This document shows, one piece after another, positions 24,201-38,270 of a DNA stretch of 64,000 nucleotides. The notes beneath the pieces are model-generated. The model had not been told where the DNA came from. It searched no databases and was given only the letters and a program-made list of their open reading frames with translations. Within the stretch, counting starts at the first letter, position 1. Each line of letters begins with the position of its first letter. The DNA lies in contig NC_088786.1 of the NCBI RefSeq assembly GCF_949628265.1, forward strand, positions 26,123,681-26,187,680. Reading direction: 5' to 3'. The position numbers were made by a program, and so were the translations under genes. This DNA is from Cloeon dipterum. Lineage: Eukaryota > Arthropoda > Insecta > Ephemeroptera > Baetidae.

Positions 24201-27200
24201 CACACAGAGTGTTGCTCAATTTATAAGTCGCCCAGAAATATGTTTTGAATAAGTTTTTTAAACTTACTTCACTCGTGACCGAGCTTCTGTTAAATCCGTC
24301 CTGCCTACGGACGAAACATTTGCCGAGACCTTCTGTCGAAACCATCAAGAAGGTCGGCGGACAAAGGTTATTGGGCGACTGACTGACTTTCGTGCGAGAG
24401 GTCGCAACCTTTCCCCTCGTGGTAGACCTATTTCGCGCGCAGCTCAGGTGTGGGAGTCTTCTCCTTCTTGTTGCACTCTGCACGCACTGTTTTACACTCG
24501 TTGTACGCGCGGCGCGATTTATTAAAAAAAAAAATATAGGGACAGGGGATATGGGAATCACAATCATTATTTAATTTACCACATATCGTTATACTCCCCT
24601 CCCCGAAAGAATAATTTTTCAGAAGGAAAAATTATTGTCTTTGGCCTGCGTGTTTTAAGTCCTTCACATGAAATTCCCCAAAACTAACAGAATGATTAGA
24701 TGGATCAACTAACTTGAAAATATTATCTGCCACTTGTCTTTGAAGCAAATACGGACCAACAAAATATGGCAAAAGTTTGGCAGTAATTCCAGCACCCTTC
24801 TTTGATAGGGCGTAATTCTTTTTCATTACTAAATCTCCTATTTTGAAATCAGAAGGACGACGACGCAAGTCGTAATGGCGTTTATTTTTCTGGCTAGCTT
24901 CAAACATTTTAACCTTAACCAATTCATGAATTTTCTTTAACTTGGGAAATCTAGCTGCGTAATTTTCAATTAAATTAGGCGCTGAAAAATCACACTCTTT
25001 AATTGCTACTGAGCCATCAAAGGTTGGCTGTCGCGCCATAAAAAGGAAATAAGGCGAATATCGCGTTGTTTCATGAACTGCAGAATTAATAGCAAACGCA
25101 ATTTGAGGCAAGTTGCGGCACCATTCCTTCTGGTTATCGCTTATGTAACAACGTAAAATCGTCTCAAACACTCTATTCGTGCGCTCCGACGGATTTGCCG
25201 CGGGATGATAACGAGGAGTGTACTGTAACCTAGCATTGTATTTTCTAGCCATATCTTTAAATGTTGAGCTGTGATATATTTTAGCATTATCTTGTACTAA
25301 TAATTCTGGTGCACCATATTGCTGAATAGCTGACTCAATAGCGTTACAAACTGATTTCGCTGTGGCGTCTTTCAAAGGGAACAGCATGACAAATTTGGTG
25401 AAAAAATCTACTAAAGACAAAACATAAGTAAAACCTTTAAGGCACGAACGGTGATTTCTTTCAATGCGTTGAAAACAAAAATTCAGTCGGATAATTCCCG
25501 CTAGAATAAATAAGAATAACAAATAAAAGAATCGCAAACACTAATTTAAAAAAAATCTTTGCTGACGTGTCTACAGCGAATGGCTAGACCAATTTATCAA
25601 AAGAAAAATTGTTAATTGTAGTATTGAGACTAAAATCGCAACAGAAGTGCCTTAAAATTAAAGGTTACAGCTAAAGACATCAATTGACGCTTCAAACACT
25701 ACAGACTCTCGCAACCGGTGAATTAAAACACCTAAAACATAATTTATCATCGATTGAAAAAAAAAACATCTGTCTAGAAAACACGACAGTGAGGATAAAA
25801 TGCGATTTTCCAGCAATCTTGTAGCAACATTGACAAACTCTAATTCAAGTCTATATATTGTGATGAAACTTAAATTAAATCTGAAGAGTAAGCACAGTAA
25901 AAAGAAAACGTGCAAGCAATCCAAGAAAATGAGTGAGAAGCTTCACGTGCAATCAGGTCGATGGGTGCTTCAAAGACTGCAACACGAGTTACTCACTTGG
26001 TGGTTGCACGGATACAGGGGCAGCTGCTCAGGGTAAACTCTGGGCTCGCTTTCGGACCGAAACCTCGGGCCGTGCTCAGACGGCGAGCAGGTGGTAGAGT
26101 TAGGCGTGTTCTGGGACAGCATTGGGGGCGAAGAGGGCGACGGCGGAAGGTATGGCGCGGCCTCAGGGGACGCCTCCTTCTGCCGTCGCTGGGGGGTCAT
26201 AAGGGGGTCGGGGCTGTTGGGGGTGGGTGGCTGCACGGAAAGCACAAGGTTAGTCTTGCCAGTTAGTTGCGATAGCTGATAATGTATATGGTTAAACACT
26301 TTTCTATTCAACTAAAAATAAAAATATTCTAAAGAATTTAAAGCTCTAGAAGAATATTTTCCGCATTAATTGATGAATCCCGTCACCACAAATTATGTTA
26401 ATGGTTCGTGTGTGAAAATTATTTTAACTATAATAGCATCTCACCTGGTAAGTTTGCTGTTGATAAGACTGCCCAGTAGAATGGTATGATTGAGTGCTGT
26501 CACGTCTGTGGCTGTAGCTATGTGTCAATAATTATTTCATAGTGGGCAACAGGTATTAAAACATACCCAGTGTGGTTCTCCGAGTTGTTGTAGTTTGCGT
26601 TTCGGCGATCGGCATACTCATCGTGATATTGGCGGGGCGGCTCAGGAGACTCCATTTCAGGCGGCGTTTGGTCTGGAGACATCTGCAATTCACCCAAATT
26701 ATTACGACCATCAAGAAACATAATTGCATTTTGTTCTAATTCAATCAATAAGGAAAACTTCCTTAAATTTAATAAAATGACTAAAATAATGAAAAAAATA
26801 TTAACAGATGTCTTCCGGATTTCTCTACTTGAATTTTTAAAACGTTGCCACATTTTTAGGCACAATTTACACACCCTTAATCTGTTAAAAAGTTGTATAA
26901 TTTAAACTAAAAATTGATAAAAAAAATACATAGTATAAATTGTAAACTGCACAATTTAAATTTAAATTTCCAATTCCTGGTCCTACAAGCAAATGGAAAA
27001 TTCCCAGTTCCACCTTGGGAAATTTTCTCAATTGTTTTTAAAATCATTCTTAATGGATCAGGCATCATTCCATCAGGTCCCGTGCGAATTGGAATATTTG
27101 AGTTCGAAATGAACATAATTTTTTGCATAAAACAAAAAGCAAAAAATTTAGCAGCTATAAAGCGAAGATTTAAAAACTAGTCACACGTTAAAACATATAA

Positions 27201-30200
27201 ATCAGTATTTTACGATAAATTACAAATCACAGAGGGTTGCTAAGTGATTTTAAAACAGAAATAAGCATCCAAAAAACATTGATGAGGCTCTAGCTCTGCA
27301 TTCCAGCTGAAAGCAGCCTAGAACAATAACCAGAAGCGTGCGTATGTCTGTGACGAAAAAATCGGGGGATTGAAAAGCAAAGCCAAAGAAGCACCAAAGG
27401 GAAGAACATGCAGCAGCAGAGAGGACAGCCCCAAGTACCTTGCAAGCTTTGCCCTTGGCGTCACACCATTGCACAGCCTTGGAACTACTGCGAATGAGGC
27501 GCGCCTTGCTGTGCGGCTCGCATGCAGTAGTGGTAGGCACCAGAGTAACCCCGTAAGTGAACGACGAGGCTTTGTTGTTAAGACGCACCTTGTGGGCCAC
27601 CAGCACCTCATTGCTTACTTCAGGTGAAGACTGCCTGCCGTTGGGTTCGACGCCAGCCTCCTCGATAGACTCGTCCCATGTTGGCTCGTCACTCTGCAAC
27701 GCGACCACCACAAACACAGGCTCAACCGTGCACCCTTAGTTACGGGCTTGGATGGAGTGTGTTAGATCTACTGCTTTACGATGGGTTCATGACATGGTTT
27801 AGGGTTAAATGAATTTTTGAGTTTGGAGTCAAGACCTGCTTTGCTATGCAGACACATTTGTAAAGGACATTCTCAAGACTTAGAGGAAGTACAATGTGTG
27901 AATTGCAGAACAGTTGTTGAATGTCTACTAATGAGATGTATAAAAAAAATTGGATAAGTTCTAAATAGCGCGTTCCTCAAACCCTTTATAATTTAATATT
28001 TGAATTTTTGCAATATGAAATAATCCAAAAATTTATCACCAAAGTTGAGGGAACGTGTTCATTGGGATTTAAAGGTACCCATTTCATAAAATTGTTTTTC
28101 GACACTCCACTTTTAAGAATATTTGATTCAACCTTTGAAAATCAATTTTCAAAAATTGAATACCAAATAAACAGTTGAGGTTAATATTTTGGTTGAAATA
28201 CAAATCAACAAAAACGACACAATCAAACAAAATGAAGACAGATACTCAACAAAGGTGAGACAAGTGAATGTAGCATTCTGACGTGTGATGGCTACCTCAT
28301 ACTTGACGCCGTTCGAATAGCCATTGTGATCTGGCGGTGAATAGCCAGAATACTGGCAATCTTCATCCTCTGGATGCAGCAAATCAACACCCTGCCGAAC
28401 GGCAGTTCTGCGCTCCTCGTCCGTAACCTCCAAATCATCCAGTTTCTGCAGTCTTGGAAGCGCCCTGATCACAGACAGGCGATAGCTGGAAAAGGTAAAA
28501 ACTCAGTCATGATTGAATTTCTTAGATGAAAAATTACCCCTCTGCGTTGGTGCAAGGGTTTTCAGAGAGGGTGAGATTTTGCAGGTTGGCACAATCTTGC
28601 AGGTAGCACACTTCGTTGAGTTTCGAAATCAAATTCTTGCGTAAGTACAGTTCTCGCAACTTGCTGCAGCATCGGAAGTCCCCAAGTGAGCTGATTTTGT
28701 TGACACTGCAATAAAAATAAAATTTAGAACAAATCGTGAGGATTTTTCTCAAGGATCTTAAAAAAGGATGGTCTGTTTATGCACAGAATTTCACTCTCAT
28801 TCTCCGTTTCCCGCGATCATGATAAGAGGTTTAGATTTCTTCCTCATATAAAACGCTGAGCAAAAGCGTGAAATTGAGTTCCATTCAAAGACCAGCCGAT
28901 CACTTTTCCCCGCGTTTCCTGTCGTGCGAAAGGAAAGTTGATATACACGCGAGTACCTCAGCGTCGGCTGCCAGGTTTTAAGTGAAGCGAGGTGTAAATC
29001 ACGAATCGGCGCAGAAACGACCAGAGTCGACCGCACTTGGGCCTTGGTGCGAGAGCAAAAAATGGCTGATATGCCCATAAAAGTGGCAGCAAGCGAGCAA
29101 ACTCGTCTGTGTCTTGACGACCAGAATTTCCGATGTAAAAAACATCGTCGTGTGTATCTTACGGCGATAAATTTGCGCGGAAAGACAGGAGGCGAAATTC
29201 TCTCTCCACGCTTACACAGTGTGTTCTCAAATATTTGCTCATGACTAAACGGAGTCAACAGAATAAATCGTGAATAAAAAAAATGAGTGGTCGTGCGGCC
29301 GTGCGCTGTTTGCATGAGATTACGCGGGGAATTTAGTGTGTTGTGACGCTTTCATGCGAAAAACGAACAATTCGGGTAACTCATCGTTGATGTAATTCTC
29401 GTTTCATTTCAAATTATAAAATATAAAAGAGGCAGCGCATTGAGTAATGATGTTATTTTTTATTTGTTTCCAGTGTTTACTGGAGTATGAAATGAGGTAG
29501 ATTCCCGCCTCTTTGTCACGAGCCAGAAGCAAGCAAACGTGACTTTATCGTAAGTTTAAATGTTCATCAACAATTGCTGAGGATAATTAGAAGTAATTAG
29601 GTAATTAGAACAAATGCATGGACTGTTCACATTGCAATGCTAATTTACGAGGAACTGCACGGCCCATAAATTGAAATTTGCTTCTCATAATTTTTGTCGG
29701 ATTTTCACGGTGTGGAGCGAGTATCAATAGCATCATCGAGCAATTTCAGGTCATTACGGCCAAGAAATAATTGCAAATTGCAGCGGGAGCGAGATAAAAT
29801 TAAGCAAGCGCTCGGTTTGAAATTATAGGCGGACGCGTAGACGCAAGCCGAGCTCAAGCAGCGTGGAGGACTGGAAAATAAGATATGGCAATAAAACGCG
29901 CCATGAGAGTTGCCGCCGCAAAAAGGGTAGACACGCTGCTGCCGCTACTGGAAAAGGAGTTTATTGTGCTTTTGAGAACTGACTCGTTTGGCGCAGTGAA
30001 TTTCGCTCTGCCGCTGCAGTGCTCCTCTATAAAAGGCACCACTCGAGCGAGTTCTCGTTTTCCCGCAACTCCAGTAATTCCAAATTTACACGAGCGAAAA
30101 ATCGGAAATTATTGCGACGCGCAAAGAGCGGATTTGTTGAAGCGGAACAAAGTGTGCCGGACGATGCATCCAAAACGAAATATCTTACAACACACCAGTT

Positions 30201-33200
30201 TACAACGGTACTCTCTTCAAGATGGAAAATGCGATGGTGAATAGCAAAATTTAAAGAACGAGTGAGCGTGAGGCTTTTTATTGGACGAAAGCCTCTAGGA
30301 TGCTGGATTACCCGCTGAAATATGTGCTGCACTATCAACCAAATTATGTTTTTCTCCGTTACTCGCCAAATGGTGTTCCCAATGAATTACGATCTTGTTG
30401 AGTCATTAATATGTCCTCTTTATTCAAAAGTATATATTATATAGGATTAGAATAATCTTAACACAGGAAATGAATTTCGAGTTTCAATTTCTTAGGAAGG
30501 TAGGAAGGCCACAAACTGCAACGATTACACGCGTCAACAACTGTTATTGTGCCAATACTCATCCGCAGAAACAATAAAAACTTCCACACACTCCGCGATT
30601 TCCCGTTCTCTCAAGCGAAGCGGAGAAAGAGCTTGCGAAAGAAGAAGGACAATGAAATTGTCGCCGTTTGGCAAGAACGGAAGAGTTTCTGTTCATGTAA
30701 ATAATGCACTTAATTTCACAATCAGGCGAAAAATGGTTCGGGCCTGCGAGATCGAAAAAAGAGGAGCGACGGAGTGATCGCGGCGGCGGTGATGGGCAGT
30801 GCCAAGGTTGCGCTAGGGCGTGTGCCCTGAAACGCACCTATTCGATCGTCATCGCTATATATCGCATCCAGAGTGCAGCTTACGGCCCCGGGTGTCACGC
30901 CTGCATGTGAATTTACGCTCCAGCACTGCAATTCGGCGCCCTCCTTCTGTCTAGTCTATCTCAACGCAGTCTCGCGTGCGCCATAATATATTCTATTCCT
31001 GCCCGCGTTTACGGTCGCTCGGGGTGGCTGGCTTCTCAGGCGTGGGAATCCGATTGATCGGGACAGCACACACACCTCGTGACGCGCATTTCGACGAGCG
31101 CTGGTTTTGCTTTATTTTCTGCCGGAATATTTGAATTTTAAATAAGCTGTCGGGAAAAGGCTCGGCGAAATAGCCTAAATCGCTGTGAAATAGAAATTGT
31201 TTGGGAAGTTGTCAGACCTGTTTTTTCATTAAATTGTTGGAGTAATCAACGAAGCGAAAATTTTTAAGAAAGAAATCAATCGAACAGTCGTGAATTTGTG
31301 CAAAACTCGTATAAGGGGAATTCTGGTTGAGATGCTCTAAATCTAAATTTAAGAATTAGCTTATAACGTTGACAGGTAAAATTCATGCACACTGAGGCAT
31401 ATTTTTGGTTGCTATTATATATAGAAAAAAATGCATGTACCGTTTGAGATTGATTGAGAGCAAGACAATTACTGACGCGCGCTGTCAACTTGCCAGAAGC
31501 AAAAAGTTTCTTAACATGAACTTTGTTTCGTTGATTTAAAAAATCATTGCAAATCGACTAAATCAACGGAGGTTTCTTAATCGTAGACAGTTAATATTTT
31601 ATAAAATTTACGGCCTTGGGGCAAACTGTGCAGAATTGATTTTCCATAGCCAGTGTGGCAGCCGGCTTGGAGTCGATGAAAGGAAACTCGATCCCATTTT
31701 CTCTGTTTATCTTCAAGGCGGCACCCTGCACGATAAATAAAGCAAAGACGAGTGCAAATCGGCCGACATGAGTGCGCGAATGATAAATAGTCCATCGATC
31801 CAACCTGGATGGGCCTGACGAGCAAAGTGCTCGCTCGGTCAGCGAGCACACACGACATTTTTGCCGTTGCATGCAACAGAAGCATTAGCAGTGGCGAAAA
31901 CAAAGGGCAAAACGCGCCCAAGTCGATTTGCTGGTGCTGACGAAGGGCATTTTCTGCTCACAACACACCCCACGCAATACATGTTCGCCGAACGTGCGAT
32001 AACTACCTCTATCTCATGGAATGTAGGACGGAGATGGAATCGATAAGCCACAGGGCTGTGTTACGGCCGAGGGTCGCTAGTAGAAGTGGCGATTTTTGCG
32101 GACGCAAGCATATGTATCCATCAGTCTGCAGTGCGGCTTAATTATTAATATCCGTGAGCTAAGAGAGCCGCGGCAGCGTTGGAAATCGATATTACGCTGT
32201 TTCGTTGAGTTGTGCCACCTCCTGCCTCAAAATTCATTGATAAATTTTATTTCATATTTTAATGATTTTTGTTATTAAATTTACATTTCAATTTGAACGT
32301 GCATGACGTCTGGTAGAAAAATTCATGAATGTGAAAGGAAATGCTCTCTCGTGAATATGGATCACTGTGGATCACAATTTTTGCACTCGTCTATTCTGAG
32401 GGTAAGAACGGATTGGTGCCAGCTGATGCAAACATTCCAATTTATTCAAAGCGATAAAAAGCTTGGCTGGCGTCAGTGTGGGCGATCAAAAAGAAATTCC
32501 TGCGCGGTAAACAAGCCCAAGTCACGTCCAAGTAGAGATTGATTCCTTTGCGGCAAGATTTGGGTCAGATCCGATTCCGATCCTTACCCGTGCCACAAAC
32601 TATCCAACTCGAGTCTGCTCTTCAACGAAAACACAAAGTGCGAATAATTGTTCGGGGGTTGCTGATGTTGAGGTGTGGGCCAGCGGGCCGGTTGGTATTG
32701 ATCTGACTGACTAGCAGGCGCCAGGCAGCGTGCATTTCTCCGCCCAGCGTTAAAGGGCAAAAACCGAGACGCCGGCGGATGCATGCACGTTGAGCAAATA
32801 TCTGAATCGTTTATCCGACGGGGCAGATGTTTCAAAGCGTGTTTTTGCTGACATATATAGCTCCTGCAGTAGGAGTATTTTGAATCTGGTCGATTGACTC
32901 AAGGACTCTATATTGAAATCCCATTCGTGTGCATACATTTCGCTCGTGAATTTGCATCCGGTTGGACAAATAAGTTGTGGTGATTGGCGAAATGTGGTTA
33001 AGTGTGGTGAATCACGAATCCATCCATTAAGTACTTCCCACGGAGAGAGCCATGCGATGCATAACACGCAGAAGGCCGCGTTTTGGTTCAACGTTTTCGC
33101 CCACACTTTTCGAAAAAAGAAAAAAGTCTGCAAACAAAGCAAGAAACAACTGTTCATTTCACAATGGCATTCATCGTGACTCTCTTCCTTCCTCAAAGAG

Positions 33201-36200
33201 CACAAAAGCGTGTAAAATTCACGGTTTACTGATCGACGGCGGTTTTTTGCTTTGTTTTGTTTGCCGAATTGCTCCCTTTTGCATTTTAAGGCAATGCGAG
33301 TCTCAATCAACACCTCTTTTATCCCGCTCGAGACGTGTTCATTCGGCATTGATCAACAGATTTTATTCTCGCTTGTGACCACACCCTTTGTGCACGTCTG
33401 AATCACGGTCTTTCCTCGTTGCTTGATTTGGATTGAGTAGGTGCGAGGAGCAATGATTTTTTCGTTTCCCACCGATGAATTCAACATTTTATATGCACAG
33501 CCATAAATATCAATTGAAGCAGTCGATTTCAAAATCATTTTGTGGGTTGAATTTATTCTTCTTCTTCTTATTGATCAAAGTGACTAACCTGTATGTAAAT
33601 TTGTGTAAAAAAATAAAATAAAATATGAATGTGAAATGATACCATTTTAATTTGTTTTATCTAAATACCTCTGAATAATTGGAAAAAAGAAAAACGCTTC
33701 CAGTAAGTTGTTTTTCTTATTTCCAGAAAAGAAGCTAACCAGATGAATGACTTTAATCCGAGCTCAGTGTCAAAATAAATTATTCTTTGGGCGTATTAGG
33801 AGCAGATTGAACCATTGATCCGAATTACCTTTAAATATTTCTCATAAACTTAAAAAAAACCTTCCTTATTAACTGACTATAGGAATCGATTAATAATTAG
33901 TTCCACATTTAGTTCAGGCTCTTTATGAATTAAAATTTTTGAATTAAGACAATCTGAGAAAAATTTTGTTGAGTGATAAATAATTTATATTGTTTCCATT
34001 TCAGATCGTACATATCTTTCAATCTTAATCAATGGCGAAAAAATGTATCAATGATGCAATAAACCTTCCAGTAACTTGAACAAAGAGGTGTGTGAAAGTT
34101 TGTGCCAGCGACTGCTTGATTTGCATTTTAATTTGCTTGGACCTTCTCCCGCTTGCAGAAGCATATATATTTCATAAAATTTAATGGCTGTGTCCAAAAA
34201 GAGCTGATGAATAACCCGCAGCAGTAGCAACAGCAATTCGGAGTCGAATTCAATTAGCCGCATACCCGGTATTTAAAGCACCATCCAAACAAATCGCCCC
34301 ACGCTGAAGTGAGTCATTCTGTGCTGCTGCGATATGCTTTTTTAACTTAATGCTGCGGCGGCTGCGGCCAGCAATGTGTGTCCGCGCGCTGAAAAGAAGT
34401 TGCTTTTGCATAGTGAAACCTGCGCAACCACAATCAATTTTCTGTTCCCACACACTCGTTTTTCAACTTTGACGACCACGCATTTGACCGAAACGAGCTT
34501 ATTGCCACTCAGGTTCTTTTGTTGGCGCAATTTTTAGACGTGTATAGTTATTAAACGACTTTTTACTTTCACTAGTTTTATCTGATCTTGAAAAGAGATG
34601 CGCACGGCTGAAGAGCTTGCAAGTTGAGAGATTTTTAGCCTTGGATCCTGAGCAGTGAAATTTCTTCCGTTGGACGCTTTCATTCAAGAAAGAAAAAAGC
34701 TAGGACGATGCTTTGGTGAGATAAGCAAAATAAGAGTTCATTTTAACACGGTTTAGTTCACAAGGAAAACAACCAAGTATGGCTATTTTCCCTAGTTTTG
34801 CGAGAATGTGATAAGATTAACAATTCAAGAGCACTCGCGAGCACTGCCAATGCCAGCGATGCATGGAATTTGACAGTTTGTGACTTTTGGTCTCCCGTTG
34901 TTTCTATCTATTATTCTAAAAGGCTAGAGATTATAATAAGGAATATGACACGTGACAAAGCGTAAAGTAATTTTCGGAATCTAGCAACAGAAACAGCTTG
35001 GCTTTGAAAGAGGCAAGGTCAGAGAGCCTAAATTCCTCGCCTTAAAAAGAGACTCTTTTTTCAGGAAGCTGCTCCTCGGCCTTTTATTTTCAAATCCACT
35101 CGAGTCTCCGCAAATTTCGCAAACTAGTATAAATTTGCATGCCCTTTACGTCTCACCACCATTTGACGGCGACCGATAATTAAATAAACTAGAGACGCAG
35201 GACTTTTACATAAGGCGCGATTCTGCGCGTTGCTCAGTGTCGTGCGCATAAATGGCGATTAGGAAACATTATTTGTTTCTAGTGGAACGACTCAACTAAA
35301 GGTAGATGTTCCCATTTAAGGCGAGTACCAGGACTCGAGTGGGCGGAACCGGCTCTGCTTTCGCTGCCAGCTCGTCCGTTTGTGGAAGGTGTGCGCGGGA
35401 CTGCTGCGGCGAAACCCACGCGTCCTGCGTGATTTTCCAAGCACCAGACAAGCCGAGCGATCGCCACCTAATACCACGAATAAATGGTTCGGACTGAAGT
35501 CGGGAGCCATTGTCTTGCGTCTGAATCCTTGGAATCAATTCTTTTTATTTGTTGCCGGAAATGAGATGAAACATCACTCAACCAAATTAATCGCTTCTTC
35601 ATTAAGGCATTGATGCCGACGAAGATCTATAATAAAACTCACCGCGCCTTGATTTATGAGCGATTTGGAACTATTTTTTATTATTTAAAATCAAACTGGG
35701 AAGAGCCGGAAGAATTTTTGGATCAAAAGTTTGTTTGCCAAAATTGTTATCTTTTCATTGGATTTACTCAGTGTAATTATAGAATTAATGGCTTTTAAAA
35801 GAACAATAATTGATTTTTGAAAACATTCTGATACAATAAACAGCTAACTCAAAAATTTAAACATTCATTACCGAACGAAGTCTAAATAATTTAAGTTTTG
35901 CATTTGGCAGGAAATCGAGGATATTGACTATACGTGCGCATTTGCATAACAACCTAGGAAAACAAAGTGTATGCGTAGGAACTTGAGTGTTTTGTATGTA
36001 GATATGGCTCAACGAAATCGTCAGCAAGGTCGATTTTCATTAACACGCTTACTGACAAGCTACTGTTTTTAAACATTTTCAAGACCTTTCCGCTCAGGTA
36101 ATGAACTCGCGGCCTCTAAAAGCATTTGTAAAGAGTATGTTCAACGATATAGAGTTATTTCACAAATTTTCCAGGAAATTTCACAGCGACAAGCAAAGAG

Positions 36201-38270
36201 CATTGATCCATATTGCAAACTGTATCATCCGAGGGTTTGTTATTGGTGAAGTTAACCTAGCATAAAAAACAAAGCCACGGTAAAAAATCGCAAACAGTAT
36301 TGAAAGTTGCTGCTGTTGGCACTTAATGGAACCTTTGCCTTTTGACTCTCTCGCTTTAATTTTAGCCAAGCTTGGCACCGCTTGTTTTGTGGTCGATGGG
36401 AATGCGGAGAAGAGTAATTATCTGTGTGAATGGTGCGACGTGTTTTCCTAACCTTACATGGTGACCCCTGTCCCGCGCCCAGTGGGAGAGCAAGCAAAAT
36501 AGTATTTACCTCAAAGCCAAAACCTCCACGTTTGGCATCCGCTGCAGCAAGCTCACGTCAGTCAGTTCATTTCCCCTGAAATAAAAAAAACATAATAAGC
36601 ACTTACACTTGCGATTAGCATTTTTGGCAAGTTCCTATAAACATAATTTCAAGATTTGAGCACATCTTGTGCATTGAAGTTAAATAATTTTTCAAAAGCA
36701 TTGGTAAAATATTTATTATTTTGATTGTTCACTCCTATCTCTGTTTACTAGGTCATAGCAAAATGTGACACACTGTCAAACATAAATATTGAGTAAGGGC
36801 TACAATTGTCACAAAGCTATTGCCAAATAATAAATCAGACGGAAATCGTTGCGATGCGCCATGCGCCAGTTAATCAGTAATAACTCAACAAACGAAAATA
36901 ACACGGAATTCATAATTAAAGAAAATATAATCAGTGAGAGTAGTTATTTTCTTTGTTCGTTGATGGTTTTTACATTACTCAAACTAATGAAACAAAAGAG
37001 CTCAATTAGTAAGAACAGTGCGGAGAGTGAGAAAAGACCTGATTTCTCACGCCGAATTCCGCGTGAAAACCTTTTTCACCTAATGTAACTTGCTTAAGTA
37101 CACATTCTCATTTGCGCGCTTCTCTTTTTTAATGATGCAACCACTTCTCACAGAAAGGTAGCAACCAAAGTGCTCCTTGAAAAGGCAGTTCTAATTCACT
37201 GCTCAGAAATCGATTCACTCAGCACGTGTTTTACTGTTATACTTGTTTAGAGATTTGCGCCAAATAATTAAAGGAAGATTAATGCAAGGCATCCTTATAA
37301 AACGGATAAAGCGTTTCAGGTTTGCCCATTTCCGTTACATCAATCATTCCAAGAAAGGAAAACTAGCTCTCATCTAGCGCACCGTTACTCGCGGAGCAAA
37401 TCAATTTATCTAAATCCGACTTGGCCGAATTATCGTCTGAGCGACTATAATTTAGAGACTGTACGGAAGCAAGTAGAGCAGGGACAGAAAAATGAATTAC
37501 TATAAAAAATTATGTGTTGAAACTAGAAAAAATCCCGTGATTTCTTATGAAATCAGCAAGTCTAAAAGTATTCCCCTCGCTAGGCTGATAAATATTTTTG
37601 CAAGTGTTTGACACTTTTGGGGATTCTATGCTGACAGTATGGTGACACGCTCTCTATTCTACGCCAAAGAGGAAGTAGTGTGAAGTGCTTTGTATTGATT
37701 CCCGTGCTCCATGCGATTGCTCAAGTGGCAATTTGTGTCCGCAAAAAGACAAAGTGCAAACTCTGTTCTGCATGCGGAAAGCTCACAGACTAGATGTCAG
37801 GTGCACACTGCACGAGCAACAGTTTAATTGTTGCCTGCAAGCAGAGCGGAGACGGAGAAGAAGAAAAGTGTCAATTGCGTATTAAACGCAGCTGCGTCAA
37901 GTTACAATAGTGCATGACATGTGTGTCTAGTCGATCGACGTTGCACTCATTGACCAAGAAAACACAAAAGATATAGATTGATTACAGATTACAAATAATT
38001 GTGAATTAAAACTGGGAAATAAATTGAAAGAGTAGAACAATAAAGCACAATAGATGAAATAAATTATGCTAATGCTATTAAGTAGATTAGATGAGTCTGC
38101 AATTTAAGGCAATTGAGTGGGCAGTGAGCTTTCCGCATCCGCAGGTTTCCTTCGTACGTCTGTCTGTTCTGTAGCGATCGGGACACTCACCAGCAATTGA
38201 GCTTTTTGATGCTGTTCAGGTCAGAGGACTTGGCCCGCGCTATGATCATCGGTTCAGTCAACTTTGCCAT
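21300..38270 (-). CDS. CFAP410: CFAP410 (C21orf2)-like leucine-rich repeat ciliary protein
   Basis: Ten exons join in phase: 38191-38270, 36510-36575, 28538-28705, 28296-28485, 27439-27693, 26567-26682, 26445-26517, 25997-26230, 21901-22020, 21300-21422, giving 474 residues. Residues 1-140 are the leucine-rich repeats and cap: KKLNCWGNELTDVSLL, LRELYLRKNLISKL, LTLSENPC, then RALPRLQKLDDLEVTDEE, matching human RTLPRLQKLDNQAVTEEE. The last 40 residues (ILSAVLCLLKELDYQSLEVV onward) match the C-terminal oligomerising helix of the family. Between them lies a long Pro/Ser/Gln/His-rich linker that makes the protein almost twice the 256 residues of the human form. The family acts at the basal body with NEK1. 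Exon 27439-27693 (85 residues) is in phase on both sides and could be a cassette. An alternative first exon lies upstream. Confidence 0.9.
23540..25540 (-). mobile_element. Degraded Ty3/gypsy LTR retrotransposon, 3' part only
   Basis: Minus-strand coding from about 25480 to the stop at 24632 encodes the integrase core and C-terminal part. The triad is visible: D in SLVDFFTKF, D in LVQDNAKIY, E in NPSERTNR, with about 35 residues between the last two. A GPY-type end follows (YFVGPYLLQRQ). The N-terminal zinc domain, gag, protease, reverse transcriptase and RNase H are missing, so the copy is 5'-truncated. A purine tract (CGGGGAGGGGAG at 24594-24605, minus strand) follows the stop, and the roughly 1 kb beyond it should be the 3' LTR. 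The left limit near 23540 is a guess from a short inverted TATAACG word. The element lies inside the 4 kb CFAP410 intron (22021-25996) on the same strand as the gene. Confidence 0.75.
28706..36509 (-). other. 7.8 kb CFAP410 intron
   Basis: It separates the second and third coding exons. Several GC-richer blocks (about 28860-29340, 29820-30240, 30540-31100, 31640-32100, 32640-33400 and 35090-35520) alternate with AT-rich sequence. No coding exon, RNA gene or full mobile element was recognised. A TATAAAAG word sits at 30028-30035 (+). The alternating pattern is compatible with regulatory elements, which is speculation. Confidence 0.45.
30028..30035 (+). promoter_or_regulatory. TATAAAAG box inside the CFAP410 intron, antisense to the gene
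   Basis: A perfect TATA consensus is preceded by a GC-richer stretch. No coding exon downstream on the + strand could be recognised. It may drive a non-coding transcript or be chance. Confidence 0.25.

Noticed and set aside
32750-33349. 199-codon open frame on the minus strand in the CFAP410 intron
   Set aside because: No domain, no splice context and irregular composition. The frame is not supported by a plausible start or by similarity to anything I know.
35279-35538. GC-rich block with several short open frames
   Set aside because: No motif and no matching splice phase with CFAP410 exons. Treated as possible regulatory sequence only.
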